This document shows positions 18,034-29,918 of a stretch of 43,101 nucleotides of DNA, in pieces. The stretch spans positions 1 to 43,101 of the forward strand of contig CADCVW010000106.1 in NCBI GenBank assembly GCA_902806235.1, read 5' to 3'. The DNA comes from an uncultured Sphingomonadaceae bacterium. Lineage in GTDB: Bacteria > Pseudomonadota > Alphaproteobacteria > Sphingomonadales > Sphingomonadaceae. The position numbers and the translations under genes were made by a program. Each line of letters starts with the position of its first letter. The first letter of the stretch is position 1. Under the pieces are notes generated by a model. The model worked only from the letters and a program-made list of their open reading frames with translations, ran no database searches and had not been told where the DNA came from.

Positions 18034-18549
18034 TTACTGCCGCACCGGCGCGGGCGACGTTGCCGGGGCGGGCGTCGCGGCCGTCACCGCCGCGGGCGGC
18101 GGGCCCTTGGCGATCGCGGCGGACAGGCGGGTCGCCTCCGGGCAGGCACCCTTGCACAAGGCGCGCACCTTGGTGAGGTTCGCCTGCGCCCGCGCCACCG
18201 CGCCCCGCGCAACGAAGGCCTCACCTTGCCCGGCGAGCGCGACCGCGTCGTTCGGCTCGAGCCCGAGCGCCTCGTTGTAGAAGCGGATCGCCTTGCCCGG
18301 CAGCTTTTGCGCGAGCGCCACGCGACCGAGCACGGAATAGGCCGCGCGGTTGCGCGGATCGACGGCGAGCGCGGTCTCCAGCAAATCGGTCGCGCCCGGG
18401 TAGTCAGCGGCGGCGAGCCGCGCCTCGCCCGCACGCAGTAGCGCGACGGACTGCGGGTTCACCTGATCGTCGGGCCGCTGCCCCTGCCCCGAGCTCGCCA
18501 TGGTGGCGACGAGGAGGCCGACGGACAGGGCGACGGGGGAAAAGCGCAT
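18034..18549 (-). CDS. Exported TPR-repeat protein
   Basis: A 171-residue protein with a signal peptide (FSPVALSVGLLVATMASSGQG) and about three tetratricopeptide repeats at roughly 40-140, for example LLRAGEARLAAADYPGATDL and AYSVLGRVALAQKLPGKAIR. The C-terminus is a Pro/Ala/Thr-rich tail. Two cysteines in LCKGACPEA could form a disulfide in the periplasm. The ATG at 18549 is chosen for its CGGAG six bases upstream and for the signal peptide; an upstream in-frame start at 18567 lacks this. Last gene of the run beginning at pckA, 35 bases after the RsmB-like gene. TPR proteins act as scaffolds; no specific partner can be named. Confidence 0.75.
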   Translation of the reverse strand: MRFSPVALSVGLLVATMASSGQGQRPDDQVNPQSVALLRAGEARLAAADYPGATDLLETALAVDPRNRAAYSVLGRVALAQKLPGKAIRFYNEALGLEPNDAVALAGQGEAFVARGAVARAQANLTKVRALCKGACPEATRLSAAIAKGPPPAAVTAATPAPATSPAPVRQ

Positions 18550-18584
18550 CACGAACTCCGAAAGCATGGCCGCCGCCGTGCCTA

Positions 18585-19772
18585 TCAGGCCGCCGTCCAG
18601 CGCGCGATGAAAAACCCGTCGGTCCTATCGTGCGCGGGAGTCAGCAGCCGGCCCGGACCGGCAGAACGCCCGGCCTCCATGCCGGGATCGAGTTGGACGA
18701 AAGCTGAACGTCCGCGGGCGAAAGCGGTTGCCTGATGCCGCCCTTCCTCTGCCAGCAGGGAGCAGACGACGTAGACCAGCGTCCCGCCCGGCCGTACCAG
18801 CCCGGCCGCGACGCCGAGCAGCCGCGCCTGGAGCGCGACCAGCGCGGCGAGTCGGTCGGGCGTGAGCCACCAGCGCGTTTCCGGGTTGCGCCGCCAGGTG
18901 CCCGAACCCGAACAGGGAGCGTCGACGAGCACGAGGTCGGCGACGCCCGCCAAATCGGCCATCATCTCGGCCTCGCGGTGCGGGTCGAGCAGGCGAGGCT
19001 CGGCGATCGTCGCGCCCGCCCGCGCTGCGCGCGGCGGCAGCTTGCCCAAGCGGTCGCGGTTGGCGTCGGCCGCCACGATCCGACCCTCGTTCGCCATCTC
19101 TGCGGCGAGCGCGAGCGTCTTGCCGCCCGCGCCGGCGCAGAGGTCGACCGCAGTCATGCCCGGGCGGGCGCCGCAGGCGAGGGAAACGAGTTGGCTGCCC
19201 TCGTCCTGCACCTCCACCCGGCCTTCGCGCCACGCGGGCAGCCCGTCCACCTTGGTGCCGCCCGGCAGCCGCACGCCGAGCAGCGACAGCGGCGAGGGCT
19301 CCGCCCCCTCCCCGGCCAGCTCGGCGAGCGCCGCGCCGCGCTCCGCGCGCAGCCGATTCGCGCGCAGGTCCAAGGGCGCGCGGCTGAGCAGCGCTGGGCG
19401 CTCGCCTTCGCCGACCAGCGGATCGAAACGGTCGCGGAGCCAGCCGGGGAGCGGGTCGGACGCCACCGACAGCTCGCCGGCGGCGACCGGCGCCGGCGCG
19501 TGCGGCGAACCGTCGAACGCCGCCCCCACGCTCTCGTCCACCGCCGCCACAGCGAGCAGCGCCGCGCGCCCGTCCACGGGCGGCGCGCCGCTCGCCCGGA
19601 TCGCGCGGTAGACCAGTTCGCGCACTGCGCGCCGGTCCTTCGATCCCGCGTAGCGCCGCTTGGCGAAGTAGCGCGCGACCAGCGCGTCCGCCGCCGGCCC
19701 GCCGGCCCGCGCCGAACCGATCACCTCGTCCAGCAGTTCGATCGCCGCTCCCGCGCGCGCGCCGGGCGTCAC
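18585..19772 (-). CDS. RsmB/NOP-family RNA cytosine-C5 methyltransferase
   Basis: A 395-residue SAM-dependent methyltransferase. The N-terminal part (1-75) resembles the NusB-like RNA-binding domain of RsmB (YFAKRRYAGSKDRRAVRELV). The catalytic domain has TAVDLCAGAGGKTLALAAEM for SAM, LVDAPCSGSGTWRRNPETRW with the releasing cysteine (motif IV) and VYVVCSLLAEEG with the nucleophilic cysteine (motif VI). The target is probably m5C967-type 16S rRNA or a related site, but sphingomonads carry several paralogues, so no symbol is given. It starts with GTG eight bases after the guaB stop. Confidence 0.88.
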   Translation of the reverse strand: MTPGARAGAAIELLDEVIGSARAGGPAADALVARYFAKRRYAGSKDRRAVRELVYRAIRASGAPPVDGRAALLAVAAVDESVGAAFDGSPHAPAPVAAGELSVASDPLPGWLRDRFDPLVGEGERPALLSRAPLDLRANRLRAERGAALAELAGEGAEPSPLSLLGVRLPGGTKVDGLPAWREGRVEVQDEGSQLVSLACGARPGMTAVDLCAGAGGKTLALAAEMANEGRIVAADANRDRLGKLPPRAARAGATIAEPRLLDPHREAEMMADLAGVADLVLVDAPCSGSGTWRRNPETRWWLTPDRLAALVALQARLLGVAAGLVRPGGTLVYVVCSLLAEEGRHQATAFARGRSAFVQLDPGMEAGRSAGPGRLLTPAHDRTDGFFIARWTAA

Positions 19773-19780
19773 CGGCCGGC

Positions 19781-22716
<2,936 letters not shown>

Positions 22717-22747
22717 GCGCGCCCATACAGCGCGCGCGGGCGCGCGT

Positions 22748-23572
22748 TCAAGCGGGGCGGTGGCGCTCGGCCTCCGCCAGCAGCGCGCGGGCTTGGGCGA
22801 CGTGCATCGCCTCGATCTGCTGCCCCTCGAACCGCTGCGCGCCGCCGACATGGGCGGCGATCAAGCGGCGCGCTTCCGCCGCCTCCGCCGCGGTCGGGGC
22901 GAAGGCGGCGCGGACGGGGGCGAGCTGCGACGGGTGGATCAGGGTCTTGCCGGTGAAGCCCCAGCCGCGCGCTTCCGCCGCTTCGCGCCCGACCGCCGCC
23001 GGGTCGTCGAGTGCGTTGGATACGCCGTCGAGCGCGGCCATCCCCCGCTCGCGCGCGGCGAGCACCACAAGCTGAAGCGCGGTGCGCAGGCCGTCGCGGC
23101 CGGCGCCGGGTGGCAGGCCGAGCGCGGCGGCCAGGTCGTTGGTCCCGGCAATCAGCCCCGCCGCGCCGGCCGCTATCGCCCGGGCGTCCAGCACGCCCGC
23201 CGGCGTCTCGACCATCGCCAGCATCGGCTTGACCACGAGCATTCGGAGGTCCTGGAAACGGCGCGCGTCCTCCGCTTTGGGCAGTACGACAACGTCCGCC
23301 GCCGAGTCGCGGGCAAAGATCAGATCGGCGCCATGCGCCGGCGTGCCGGCCGCGTTGATCCGCAACGCGCGCACCGCGTCGCCGAAGCCGGCGGCGAGCG
23401 CGTGTCCGGCCGCGTCGCGCGCCCGATCCTTGTCGCCGTCCGGAACAGCGTCCTCTAGGTCAACGATCACCATGTCCGCGCCGAGTTCAACCGCCTTGGC
23501 GAGCGCGCGGGGGTTGCCCGCCGGGACGAATAGCGCGGCGCGGACGCGCGTGAGCTGGAAGGCGAGCGTCAG
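22748..23572 (-). CDS. CitE-like HpcH/HpaI-family lyase, probable CTG start
   Basis: A 274-residue protein if started at CTG 23572. Members of this TIM-barrel family cleave citryl-, malyl- or related CoA thioesters. Visible family motifs are RVRAALFVPAGNPRALAKAV, DMVIVDLEDAVPDGDKDRAR with the metal-binding Asp-Glu-Asp, VVVLPKAEDARR, LAMVETPAGVLDARAIA with the metal-binding Glu, LIAGTNDLAAALGLP and FTGKTLIHPSQLAPV. Between the frame-opening stop and the ATG at 23473 there is no ATG, GTG or TTG, yet the 33 residues before it are clearly conserved. The CTG overlaps the DUF937 stop as CTGA, parallel to the many GTGA junctions here. The substrate is unknown; citE proper is unlikely because no citrate lyase alpha or gamma subunit is nearby. 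Confidence 0.82.
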   Translation of the reverse strand: MTLAFQLTRVRAALFVPAGNPRALAKAVELGADMVIVDLEDAVPDGDKDRARDAAGHALAAGFGDAVRALRINAAGTPAHGADLIFARDSAADVVVLPKAEDARRFQDLRMLVVKPMLAMVETPAGVLDARAIAAGAAGLIAGTNDLAAALGLPPGAGRDGLRTALQLVVLAARERGMAALDGVSNALDDPAAVGREAAEARGWGFTGKTLIHPSQLAPVRAAFAPTAAEAAEARRLIAAHVGGAQRFEGQQIEAMHVAQARALLAEAERHRPA

Positions 23573-24123
23573 CGCCGCCCGCCCAGGATCGCGTCGAGCG
23601 GATTACCCCCGCCCCCGCCGCCGCCCGTGATCATGCCGATGAGCCCGCCGAGTCCGTTGCTCGCGCCGCCCATGCCGCCGCCCATCGCGTTGCCCGCCAT
23701 GCCGCCCACCGCGGCGCCCGCCAGCTGGCCGAGCATGCCGCCGCCCATGCGCCGCGCCACGGCCTGCGCCGCCATTGCCGCGACCACCGGGAGCATCGCC
23801 TTCAGGATCGTGTCCGGGACGCCCGTTTGCTGGGACGCGTGCGAGGCGATTTGGCGGCTGACGTCCTTGGAGCCGAAGATCTGGCCAAGGATTGCGTTGC
23901 CCTGCGGCGCAGCCATCGCTGTGTGGCCGAAGCCGCCGGCGGCGCCCGCCAGCTGCTCGAGCCCGCCGGCGCCGTGCGTCCGCTGCATCCCGCCCATCAC
24001 CATCGGCAGGAGCGAGGCGACCGCCGAGCGCGTCTGCCCCTCGCTCAAGCCGAACTGGCGCGACAAGGTAGGGACGTCAACGCCGTCAGTCTCTTCGATT
24101 AGCTCGTCTGCGGCCTGCTGCAC
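23569..24123 (-). CDS. DUF937-domain protein
   Basis: A 184-residue protein of unknown function. The N-terminal half (QQAADELIEETDGVDVPTLS, FGLSEGQTRSAVASLLPMVM) matches the DUF937/YidB type, with two similar helical segments: the second is ILGQIFGSKDVSRQIASHAS with VPDTILKAMLPVVAAMAAQA. The C-terminal third is a Gly/Met-rich low-complexity tail (GGMAGNAMGGGMGGASNGLG). The start is GTG 24123 with GGGAG seven bases upstream. It lies 35 bases after pckA, and the 11 bases ACGGGAGAACA in front of it are identical to those before pckA. It overlaps the CitE-like gene as CTGA. Confidence 0.8.
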   Translation of the reverse strand: MQQAADELIEETDGVDVPTLSRQFGLSEGQTRSAVASLLPMVMGGMQRTHGAGGLEQLAGAAGGFGHTAMAAPQGNAILGQIFGSKDVSRQIASHASQQTGVPDTILKAMLPVVAAMAAQAVARRMGGGMLGQLAGAAVGGMAGNAMGGGMGGASNGLGGLIGMITGGGGGGGNPLDAILGGRR

Positions 24124-24158
24124 TCATGTTCTCCCGTTCGTTGCGACGGGAAAACCGT

Positions 24159-25754
24159 TCAGGCCGCCTTCGGTGCCGCCTCGCGCACCCCCGGGTCGAC
24201 GTGGTCGGCGAAGCGCGCGAAGTTGTCGATGAAAAGGCCGACGAGCTTCTTCGCCGCGGCGTCATAGGCTGCAGGGTCGCTCCACGTCGAGCGCGGGTCG
24301 AGGATGCCCCCGTCGACGCCCGGCACCGACACCGGCACTTCGAAGCCAAAGTTCGGATCGGTGCGGAATTGGGCGTCGTTGAGCGAGCCGTCGAGCGCGG
24401 CATTCAGCAGCGCGCGCGTGGCCTTGATCGGCATGCGGCTGCCCGTGCCGTACTGACCCCCCGTCCAGCCGGTGTTGACCAGCCAGCAGGTCACGCCGCC
24501 GCGGGCGATGCGCTCCTTCAGCAGATTGCCGTAGATAGACGGGTGGCGCGGCATGAAGGGCGCGCCGAAGCAGGTGGAGAAGGTCGCTTCCGGCTCCGTC
24601 ACGCCCATCTCCGTACCGGCGACCTTGGCGGTGTAGCCCGACAGGAAGTGGTACATCGCCTGGTCTGGCGTCAGCCGCGCGATCGGCGGCAGCACGCCGA
24701 AGGCGTCGGCGGTGAGCATAATGATGTTGGACGGCACCGGCCCCATCTTGTCGGGGGCGGCATTGGGGATGAACTCGAGCGGGTAAGCGCCGCGACTATT
24801 CTCGGCCAGGCTGTTGTCGTGCAGGTCCAGCTCGCGGGTGGCGTCGTCGAGCACGACGTTCTCCAGCACGGTGCCGAAGCGCTCGGTGGTAGCGAAGATT
24901 TCCGGTTCGGCCTCCGCCGACAGCCGGATCATCTTAGCGTAGCAGCCACCCTCGAAGTTGAACACGGCGGTGTCCGACCAGCCGTGCTCGTCGTCGCCGA
25001 TCAGGGTGCGGCTGGCGTCGGCCGACAAGGTCGTCTTGCCGGTGCCCGACAGGCCAAAGAACACCGCGGTGCGCCCGTCAGAGCCGACGTTGGCGGAGCA
25101 GTGCATTGGCATCACGCCCTTCGCGGGCAGCAGGTAGTTCAGGAGCCCGAACACTGACTTCTTCATCTCGCCCGCATAAGCCGTGCCGCCGATCAGGATC
25201 AGCTTCTCGGTAATGTCGACCGCGATCACCGTCTCGCTCCGGCAGCCGTGGCGCTCGGGGCTGGCGCGGAAGCTCGGCAGGTCGATAATCGTGTAGTCGG
25301 GAGCGAACCCGGCCAGGTCCGCCCGCTCCGGTCGGACGAGCAGCGTGCGGATAAACAGGTTGTGCCAAGCGAGCTCGTTGATCACGCGCACGTTGACGCG
25401 GTTCTCGGGCTGGGAGCCGCCGTACAGGTCGGCGACGAACAGCGTGTCGGCCTCGCCCAAGCTCAGCAGGAAATCCTGCTTCAGCGCCCGGAAGTGCTCG
25501 GGGCTCATGGCGAGGTTGTTGTCCCACCACACGCTGCCCTCCGTCTCCGCGTCGCGGACGAGGTATTTGTCCTTGGCCGAGCGGCCCGTGTGCCGGCCGG
25601 TGCGCACGACCAGCGGCCCGTCCTTCGCAAGCATCCCCTCGCCGCGGCGCACCGCTTCCTCCACCAGCGCGGGCGTGCCGAGGTTGTGGTGGATCTGGGC
25701 GCGGGTCTCAATCCCGAGCGCGGTCATCGGATTGGCCGGCGTAGCCGTCGCCAT
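24159..25754 (-). CDS. pckA: Phosphoenolpyruvate carboxykinase (ATP)
   Basis: Converts oxaloacetate and ATP to phosphoenolpyruvate, the entry to gluconeogenesis. The 531-residue protein is of the ATP type: P-loop [18 protein letters not shown], metal and substrate site [20 protein letters not shown], and TSYGLVNTGW-like [20 protein letters not shown] near the C-terminus; the lysine block [13 protein letters not shown] is also intact. The ATG at 25754 has GGGAG seven bases upstream. In rhizobia pckA also lies divergently beside chvI, so the arrangement here is an old one and suggests shared control by ChvI, as reported in Sinorhizobium and Agrobacterium; that control is inferred here. Confidence 0.97.
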   Translation of the reverse strand: MATATPANPMTALGIETRAQIHHNLGTPALVEEAVRRGEGMLAKDGPLVVRTGRHTGRSAKDKYLVRDAETEGSVWWDNNLAMSPEHFRALKQDFLLSLGEADTLFVADLYGGSQPENRVNVRVINELAWHNLFIRTLLVRPERADLAGFAPDYTIIDLPSFRASPERHGCRSETVIAVDITEKLILIGGTAYAGEMKKSVFGLLNYLLPAKGVMPMHCSANVGSDGRTAVFFGLSGTGKTTLSADASRTLIGDDEHGWSDTAVFNFEGGCYAKMIRLSAEAEPEIFATTERFGTVLENVVLDDATRELDLHDNSLAENSRGAYPLEFIPNAAPDKMGPVPSNIIMLTADAFGVLPPIARLTPDQAMYHFLSGYTAKVAGTEMGVTEPEATFSTCFGAPFMPRHPSIYGNLLKERIARGGVTCWLVNTGWTGGQYGTGSRMPIKATRALLNAALDGSLNDAQFRTDPNFGFEVPVSVPGVDGGILDPRSTWSDPAAYDAAAKKLVGLFIDNFARFADHVDPGVREAAPKAA

Positions 25755-25822
25755 TGCTGTTCTCCCGTGGGTCCTGCTACTTGGCTTCACCCGGCAGGAC
25801 GCCGGGGCCGCCTTTCTGGTTC

Positions 25823-25851
25823 CGGTTGCGCGGCTCGCCCGGGGCTGTCAA
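25823..25851 (-). promoter_or_regulatory. Candidate pckA promoter
   Basis: On the minus strand a perfect TTGACA lies at 25851-25846, about 90 bases before the pckA start and inside the 137-base divergent space to chvI. The hexamer 17 bases further, CAACCG, is a poor -10, so the -35 is the only strong evidence. The rest of the gap (25755-25891) holds the two Shine-Dalgarno sites and C/G-rich runs. Confidence 0.3.
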
Positions 25852-25891
25852 TCCCGCCGGGACCCGGGGCCCGGACCTTTGCGGAGCGGAA

Positions 25892-26602
25892 ATGACGGCC
25901 ACCATCGCGCTGGTCGATGACGACCGCAACATCCTAACCTCCGTGTCCATCGCGCTTCAGTCCGAGGGTTTCGTGGTCCGCGTTTACGCCGACAGCGAGG
26001 CGGCGCTGAAAGCGCTAACGGACAATCCGCCCGATCTCGCCGTGCTCGACCGCAAGATGCCGCGCATGGATGGATCGGAGCTGCTGCGCCGGCTGCGCGA
26101 GCAATCGCAGCTGCCCGTGATCTTCCTCACCTCCAAAGACGAAGAGGGCGAGGAAGCGGAAGGGCTCGCGCAGGGCGCGGACGATTACATCACCAAGCCG
26201 TTCTCGCTGCGCCTGCTGATCGCGCGCATCCGCGCCTTGCTGCGCCGGGCGGAGCTGCGCGCTGCCGCGCCCGCGGCGGAGCGCGCGCCGGGCGGGGAGA
26301 TCATGGAGCGCGGCCGGCTCCGCATGGACCCGGAGCAGCATCGGGTGCAGTGGGACAGGCTGGAGGTGACGCTCACCGTCACCGAGTTCCTGATCCTGGA
26401 AGCGCTGGCGCAGCGGCCGGGCGTGGTGAAATCGCGCGACGGATTGATGGACGCGGCCTATCAGGAGGACGTCTATGTCGACGACCGCACCATCGACAGC
26501 CACATCAAGCGGCTTCGCCGCAAGTTCCGGCTGGTGGATCCCGAGTTCAAGGCGATCGAAACGCTCTACGGCGTCGGCTACCGCTTCAGCGACGACGGCT
26601 AA
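25892..26602 (+). CDS. chvI: ChvI-type response regulator (OmpR family)
   Basis: DNA-binding partner of ChvG; in rhizobia it controls acid, envelope and exopolysaccharide genes. The 236-residue protein has a receiver domain with the acidic pocket Asp9-Asp10-Asp11, phosphoacceptor Asp54 in [11 protein letters not shown], Thr81 and Lys103 in [10 protein letters not shown], then a winged-helix output domain at about 135-236 ([46 protein letters not shown]). The ATG at 25892 follows GGAGCGGA. It is divergent from pckA and followed directly by its kinase. The symbol rests on the combination of family, neighbours and the DRKMPRMDG signature. Confidence 0.9.
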   Translation: MTATIALVDDDRNILTSVSIALQSEGFVVRVYADSEAALKALTDNPPDLAVLDRKMPRMDGSELLRRLREQSQLPVIFLTSKDEEGEEAEGLAQGADDYITKPFSLRLLIARIRALLRRAELRAAAPAAERAPGGEIMERGRLRMDPEQHRVQWDRLEVTLTVTEFLILEALAQRPGVVKSRDGLMDAAYQEDVYVDDRTIDSHIKRLRRKFRLVDPEFKAIETLYGVGYRFSDDG

Positions 26603-28154
26603 CGGCGGGGCCGAAGCGGAGGACGTCCTCACCTGGTCCAAGCGGTGGAGCCTGACACACCGCGTGCTGGCGGTGAACGTGTTCGTGCTGCTGATGCTCG
26701 CCGCGAGCCTTTTCTTCCTCGATGGGCTGCGCTCGCGCCTCGTCGAGCAACGGGCCACGTTCGCCGCGCGCGACGCGACGGTCGCGGCCGCCACGCTGTC
26801 CGCCACGCCCCCCGAGCGGCGCGCGGCGCTCGCCGGGTCGGTGGGCCGCCTGTCGGACGCGCGGCTGCGCGTGTACGGAGCGGACGGGGCGAAACGCTAC
26901 GATAGCTGGGCGGCGACCGGCGAAAGCTACCGTCTGCGTGACCCGGAAACGCAGCCCTGGCGCAAGGACGCGGCGCGCTTCTTCGATCGGACGGTGGACT
27001 GGCTGTCGGGCATCCGGCCCCCGCCGCTGTTCGTCGAGCCCGAACTGGACGGGCTGGGCGCCTGGCCGGTCGCCGTGCGCGCCGCGGCGGGCGCGGCTCC
27101 GCCTTTGGCCGAGGTGCGCCGCGCCCCCGACCTGACGCCCGTGTTCCTGTCCGCCGCGCGACTCGCCGACGGCGGCGTGCTGCTCCTGACGGCGAACGAC
27201 CGGGCGATCACGCGGGCGGTGCGCGCGGAGCGTTCGACGCTGGCGCTGCTGCTGATCGGCGTGACGCTGTTCTCCGCCTTTCTGTCCTATTTCCTCGCCC
27301 GAACGATCGCTGCCCCCCTGCGTCGCTTGGCGACCGCGGCGCACCGCGTTCGCCAAGGCCGCGCGCGCGACGTGGTCGTGCCGCGGCTGCCCGAGCGGCG
27401 CGACGAGATCGGCACGCTGGCCCGCGCGCTCGGCGACATGACGCAGTCGCTCCGGCAGCGGATCGACGCAACAGAAGCCTTCGCCGCTGACGTGACGCAC
27501 GAGTTGAAGAACCCGCTCGCCTCGCTCCGCTCGGCGCTCGACACGCTCGGCTACGTCCACAACGACGAGCAGCGGCGACTGCTGCTCGACGTTGCTCGCG
27601 ACGACGTGCGGCGGCTCGACCGGCTGATCACGGACGTCGCTGAAGCCTCGCGCCTTGACGCGGAGCTCAGCCGCGCGCGGTTCGAGCCGGTCGACGTCGG
27701 GCAGCTGCTGGAGGCGCTGATCGGGGTGCGGGAAGCGCGCGGGCTGCCGCGCGGCGTCGCCTTCGCGTTCGCCCGGCCACATCTCGGCACGACCGTGGTG
27801 CTTGGCGAGGAAGGGCGGCTGGCGCGCGTGTTCGACAACCTGCTCGACAACGCGCTGTCCTTTTCGCCCGACGGAGGGCTGATCCGGGTGGGCGCGACGC
27901 GCGACGGCGAGCAGGTCAAGGTCACGGTGGTGGACCAGGGTCCGGGCGTGCCGGAGGAGTCGCGGGAAGCTGTCTTTGAGCGGTTCCACAGCATCAGGCC
28001 GGACGGCGAGAACTTTGGGAGGCATTCGGGCCTGGGGTTGGCGATCGCGCGGGCGATCGTCGAAGGGCACGGCGGCACGATCGGCGTTACCGCTCGCGGG
28101 GACGGCCGCCCCGGCGCGCGGTTCGTTATCTGCCTGCCCGGCGCGCCCGCGTGA
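26475..28154 (+). CDS. chvG: ChvG-type sensor histidine kinase, start uncertain
   Basis: Membrane kinase for ChvI. Visible order: first membrane helix ([20 protein letters not shown]), a periplasmic sensor region of about 180 residues, second membrane helix ([20 protein letters not shown]), HAMP linker, HisKA with the phosphorylated His in [20 protein letters not shown] (codon at 27498-27500), and the ATPase domain with N box [37 protein letters not shown] and [16 protein letters not shown]. Coordinates use the only standard codon, ATG 26475, that includes the basic segment before helix 1 ([10 protein letters not shown]), but this overlaps chvI by 128 bases and its first 40 or so residues look like shadow sequence. 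GTG 26664 is the next choice and cuts that segment away. GGAGG at 26618-26622 suggests real initiation between the two. The stop overlaps hprK as GTGA. Confidence 0.85.
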   Translation: MSTTAPSTATSSGFAASSGWWIPSSRRSKRSTASATASATTANGGAEAEDVLTWSKRWSLTHRVLAVNVFVLLMLAASLFFLDGLRSRLVEQRATFAARDATVAAATLSATPPERRAALAGSVGRLSDARLRVYGADGAKRYDSWAATGESYRLRDPETQPWRKDAARFFDRTVDWLSGIRPPPLFVEPELDGLGAWPVAVRAAAGAAPPLAEVRRAPDLTPVFLSAARLADGGVLLLTANDRAITRAVRAERSTLALLLIGVTLFSAFLSYFLARTIAAPLRRLATAAHRVRQGRARDVVVPRLPERRDEIGTLARALGDMTQSLRQRIDATEAFAADVTHELKNPLASLRSALDTLGYVHNDEQRRLLLDVARDDVRRLDRLITDVAEASRLDAELSRARFEPVDVGQLLEALIGVREARGLPRGVAFAFARPHLGTTVVLGEEGRLARVFDNLLDNALSFSPDGGLIRVGATRDGEQVKVTVVDQGPGVPEESREAVFERFHSIRPDGENFGRHSGLGLAIARAIVEGHGGTIGVTARGDGRPGARFVICLPGAPA

Positions 28155-28576
28155 CGACTGAGACGATCCACGCGTCGACCGTCGCAATCGACGGCCACGC
28201 GGTGCTGATCGCGGGGCGCTCGGGCGCGGGCAAGTCGGACCTCGCGCTGCGCCTGATCGACGGCGGCGCGGCGCTGGTTAGCGACGACTACACCGTCGTC
28301 CGCCGTGACGGCGAGCGGCTGCTGGCGAGCCCGCCGGCGAACATCGTGGGAAAGATCGAGGCGCGCGGGGTGGGCATCCTGACCCTGCCTCATGTAAGGG
28401 ACGTGCCCGTGCGCTTGTTCGTCGACCTCGATAGCCCGGTGGAGCGGCTGCCGGACCCGCGCCCGACCCGGGTGGTGGCGGGCTTGCGTCTGCCGGCGAT
28501 CGCGCTGCGTGCGCTGGAGGCGTCCGCCCCGGCCAAAGTGCGATTGGCGCTCGCACAGCCGGGGCCGGCCCGGTGA
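28151..28576 (+). CDS. hprK: HPr kinase/phosphorylase, short alphaproteobacterial form
   Basis: Phosphorylates and dephosphorylates HPr on a serine. The 141-residue protein holds only the kinase domain, without the N-terminal domain of Firmicutes enzymes, as is usual in Alphaproteobacteria. Walker A is GRSGAGKS at residues 22-29; LVSDDYTVVRR carries the Asp-Asp pair, and GKIEARGVGILTLP is the HprK signature. It starts with GTG overlapping the chvG stop and ends overlapping the rapZ start, both as GTGA, so the three are one translationally coupled unit. Confidence 0.93.
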   Translation: MTTETIHASTVAIDGHAVLIAGRSGAGKSDLALRLIDGGAALVSDDYTVVRRDGERLLASPPANIVGKIEARGVGILTLPHVRDVPVRLFVDLDSPVERLPDPRPTRVVAGLRLPAIALRALEASAPAKVRLALAQPGPAR

Positions 28577-29481
28577 GCCCCGCGCCGCGGCCCGACCGCA
28601 TTCTGCTCGTCACCGGGATGTCGGGCGCGGGCAAGACGACGGTGTTGAAGACCTTGGAGGATCTCGGCTGGGAGACGGTGGACCAGCTGCCGCTGCCGCT
28701 GCTCGGCCGGCTGCTCGATACGCCGGCAGCGTCCGCCTTTGGCGGCGAGTCGCGCCCGCTCGCCATCGGCATCAGCAGCCGCACCCGCGGCTTCGACGCA
28801 CAGGCGATCGCCGAGCGCGTCGGCGGCGACCGGCAGGTCTCCTCCCTGTTCCTCGACTGTGGCGGAAACGAGCTTGTACGCCGTTATTCTGAAACGCGCC
28901 GCCGCCACCCGCTCGCGCTCGACCGGCCCGCGTCCGACGGCATCGCGGCGGAGCGGAGCCTGCTCGACCCGCTGCGCCGCGCGGCGGACCGGATCGTCGA
29001 CACCACCGACTTCAGCGCCCGCGCGCTGCAGGAGGAAATCCGCCGCGAGTTCGGGCGGGATGCGCCGGGGCCGACGCTGACGATCATGTCGTTCGGCTTC
29101 GCCCGCGGGCTGCCGCGCAACGCCGACAACGTGGTCGACATGCGCTTCCTCCACAACCCGCACTGGGTAGACGAGCTGCGCCCGCTGACCGGGCTCGACC
29201 GGCCGGTGCAGGACTACGTCGCCGCGGACCCGGCTTACGCCCCCGCGCTGGACGCGGCGGAGCGGCTGCTGCTGACGCTGCTTCCCGGCTACGCGCGGGA
29301 GGGCAAGAGCTACGTCACCGTCGCCTTCGGCTGCACGGGCGGACGGCACCGCTCCGTCCACGTCGCGGAGACAATGGCGGCACGGTTGCGCGTCGCGGGG
29401 TTTTCGCCCACGGTCGAGCATCGGGATCTGGGGACGAGCCCCCAGGACGCGGTGGAAGCCTTTCCGGCGCGCGCGGCCTGA
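28573..29481 (+). CDS. rapZ: RapZ-type RNase adapter / nucleotide-binding protein
   Basis: The 302-residue protein belongs to the RapZ (YvcJ/YhbJ) family. In E. coli RapZ senses glucosamine-6-phosphate and guides RNase E to small RNAs. Walker A is GMSGAGKT at residues 15-22, a second nucleotide site is near RIVDTTDFSARAL, and the C-terminal domain has MSFGFARGLPRNADNVVDMR, FLHNPHWVDELRPLTGLD and VAFGCTGGRHRSVHVAE, all highly characteristic. Wedged between hprK and the PTS genes and overlapping hprK by four bases. The RNA target in this organism cannot be told. Confidence 0.94.
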   Translation: MSPAPRPDRILLVTGMSGAGKTTVLKTLEDLGWETVDQLPLPLLGRLLDTPAASAFGGESRPLAIGISSRTRGFDAQAIAERVGGDRQVSSLFLDCGGNELVRRYSETRRRHPLALDRPASDGIAAERSLLDPLRRAADRIVDTTDFSARALQEEIRREFGRDAPGPTLTIMSFGFARGLPRNADNVVDMRFLHNPHWVDELRPLTGLDRPVQDYVAADPAYAPALDAAERLLLTLLPGYAREGKSYVTVAFGCTGGRHRSVHVAETMAARLRVAGFSPTVEHRDLGTSPQDAVEAFPARAA

Positions 29482-29513
29482 TCCCCCGGACGCGCGGCCA
29501 TCAGGTGTTTTGA

Positions 29514-29918
29514 ATGATCGGACTCGTACTGGTGACCCACGGCCGCTTGGCGGAGGAATTCGTGCGCGCCATGGAGCATGTGGTCGGGCCGCAGGAAGCG
29601 GTGGAGGCGATCTGCATCGCGCCGGACGACGACATGGAGGCGCGCCGCGCGGACATCGGCGCAGCCGTCGAGCGGGTGAACCGGGGCGAAGGCGTGATCC
29701 TGCTCACCGACCTGTTCGGCGGCACGCCGTCCAACCTCGCCATCTCGCTCATGCGTTCGGACGACGTGGAGGTGATCGCGGGCATAAACCTGCCCATGCT
29801 GATCCGGCTAGAGGGCGCGCGGCGAACCATGCCTGTCAAGGCTGCGGTGGCGGCGGCGCGCGACGCAGGGCGCAAGTACATCTCGGTCGCTTCCGAGGTG
29901 CTCGGGGAAGCGGCGTGA
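29514..29918 (+). CDS. PTS EIIA component, mannose/fructose type (regulatory PTS)
   Basis: A 134-residue EIIA-Man-fold protein that accepts phosphate from HPr on His9 (VLVTHGRLAEEF). It also shows VILLTDLFGGTPSNLAISLM and AGINLPMLIRLEG. No EIIB, EIIC or EIID transport genes are near, so it is probably a regulatory acceptor, as ManX/PtsL-like proteins in rhizobia are. The ATG at 29514 is the start of the conserved domain. The stop overlaps the ptsH GTG start by four bases. Its gene lies 32 bases after rapZ. Confidence 0.93.
   Translation: MIGLVLVTHGRLAEEFVRAMEHVVGPQEAVEAICIAPDDDMEARRADIGAAVERVNRGEGVILLTDLFGGTPSNLAISLMRSDDVEVIAGINLPMLIRLEGARRTMPVKAAVAAARDAGRKYISVASEVLGEAA

Noticed and set aside
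22748-23572. Citrate lyase beta subunit (citE) as a firm call
   Set aside because: No citD, citF or citC homologue is nearby; only the wider HpcH/HpaI lyase family is supported.
24089-24127. Tiny minus-strand frame beginning with ATG four bases before the DUF937 GTG start
   Set aside because: It stops after about 13 codons, has no better ribosome-binding site than the GTG, and encodes nothing recognisable.
29510-29914. Extension of HPr to a 224-residue protein
   Set aside because: The extra part is a shadow of the EIIA gene; HPr begins at GTG 29915 with the usual length.
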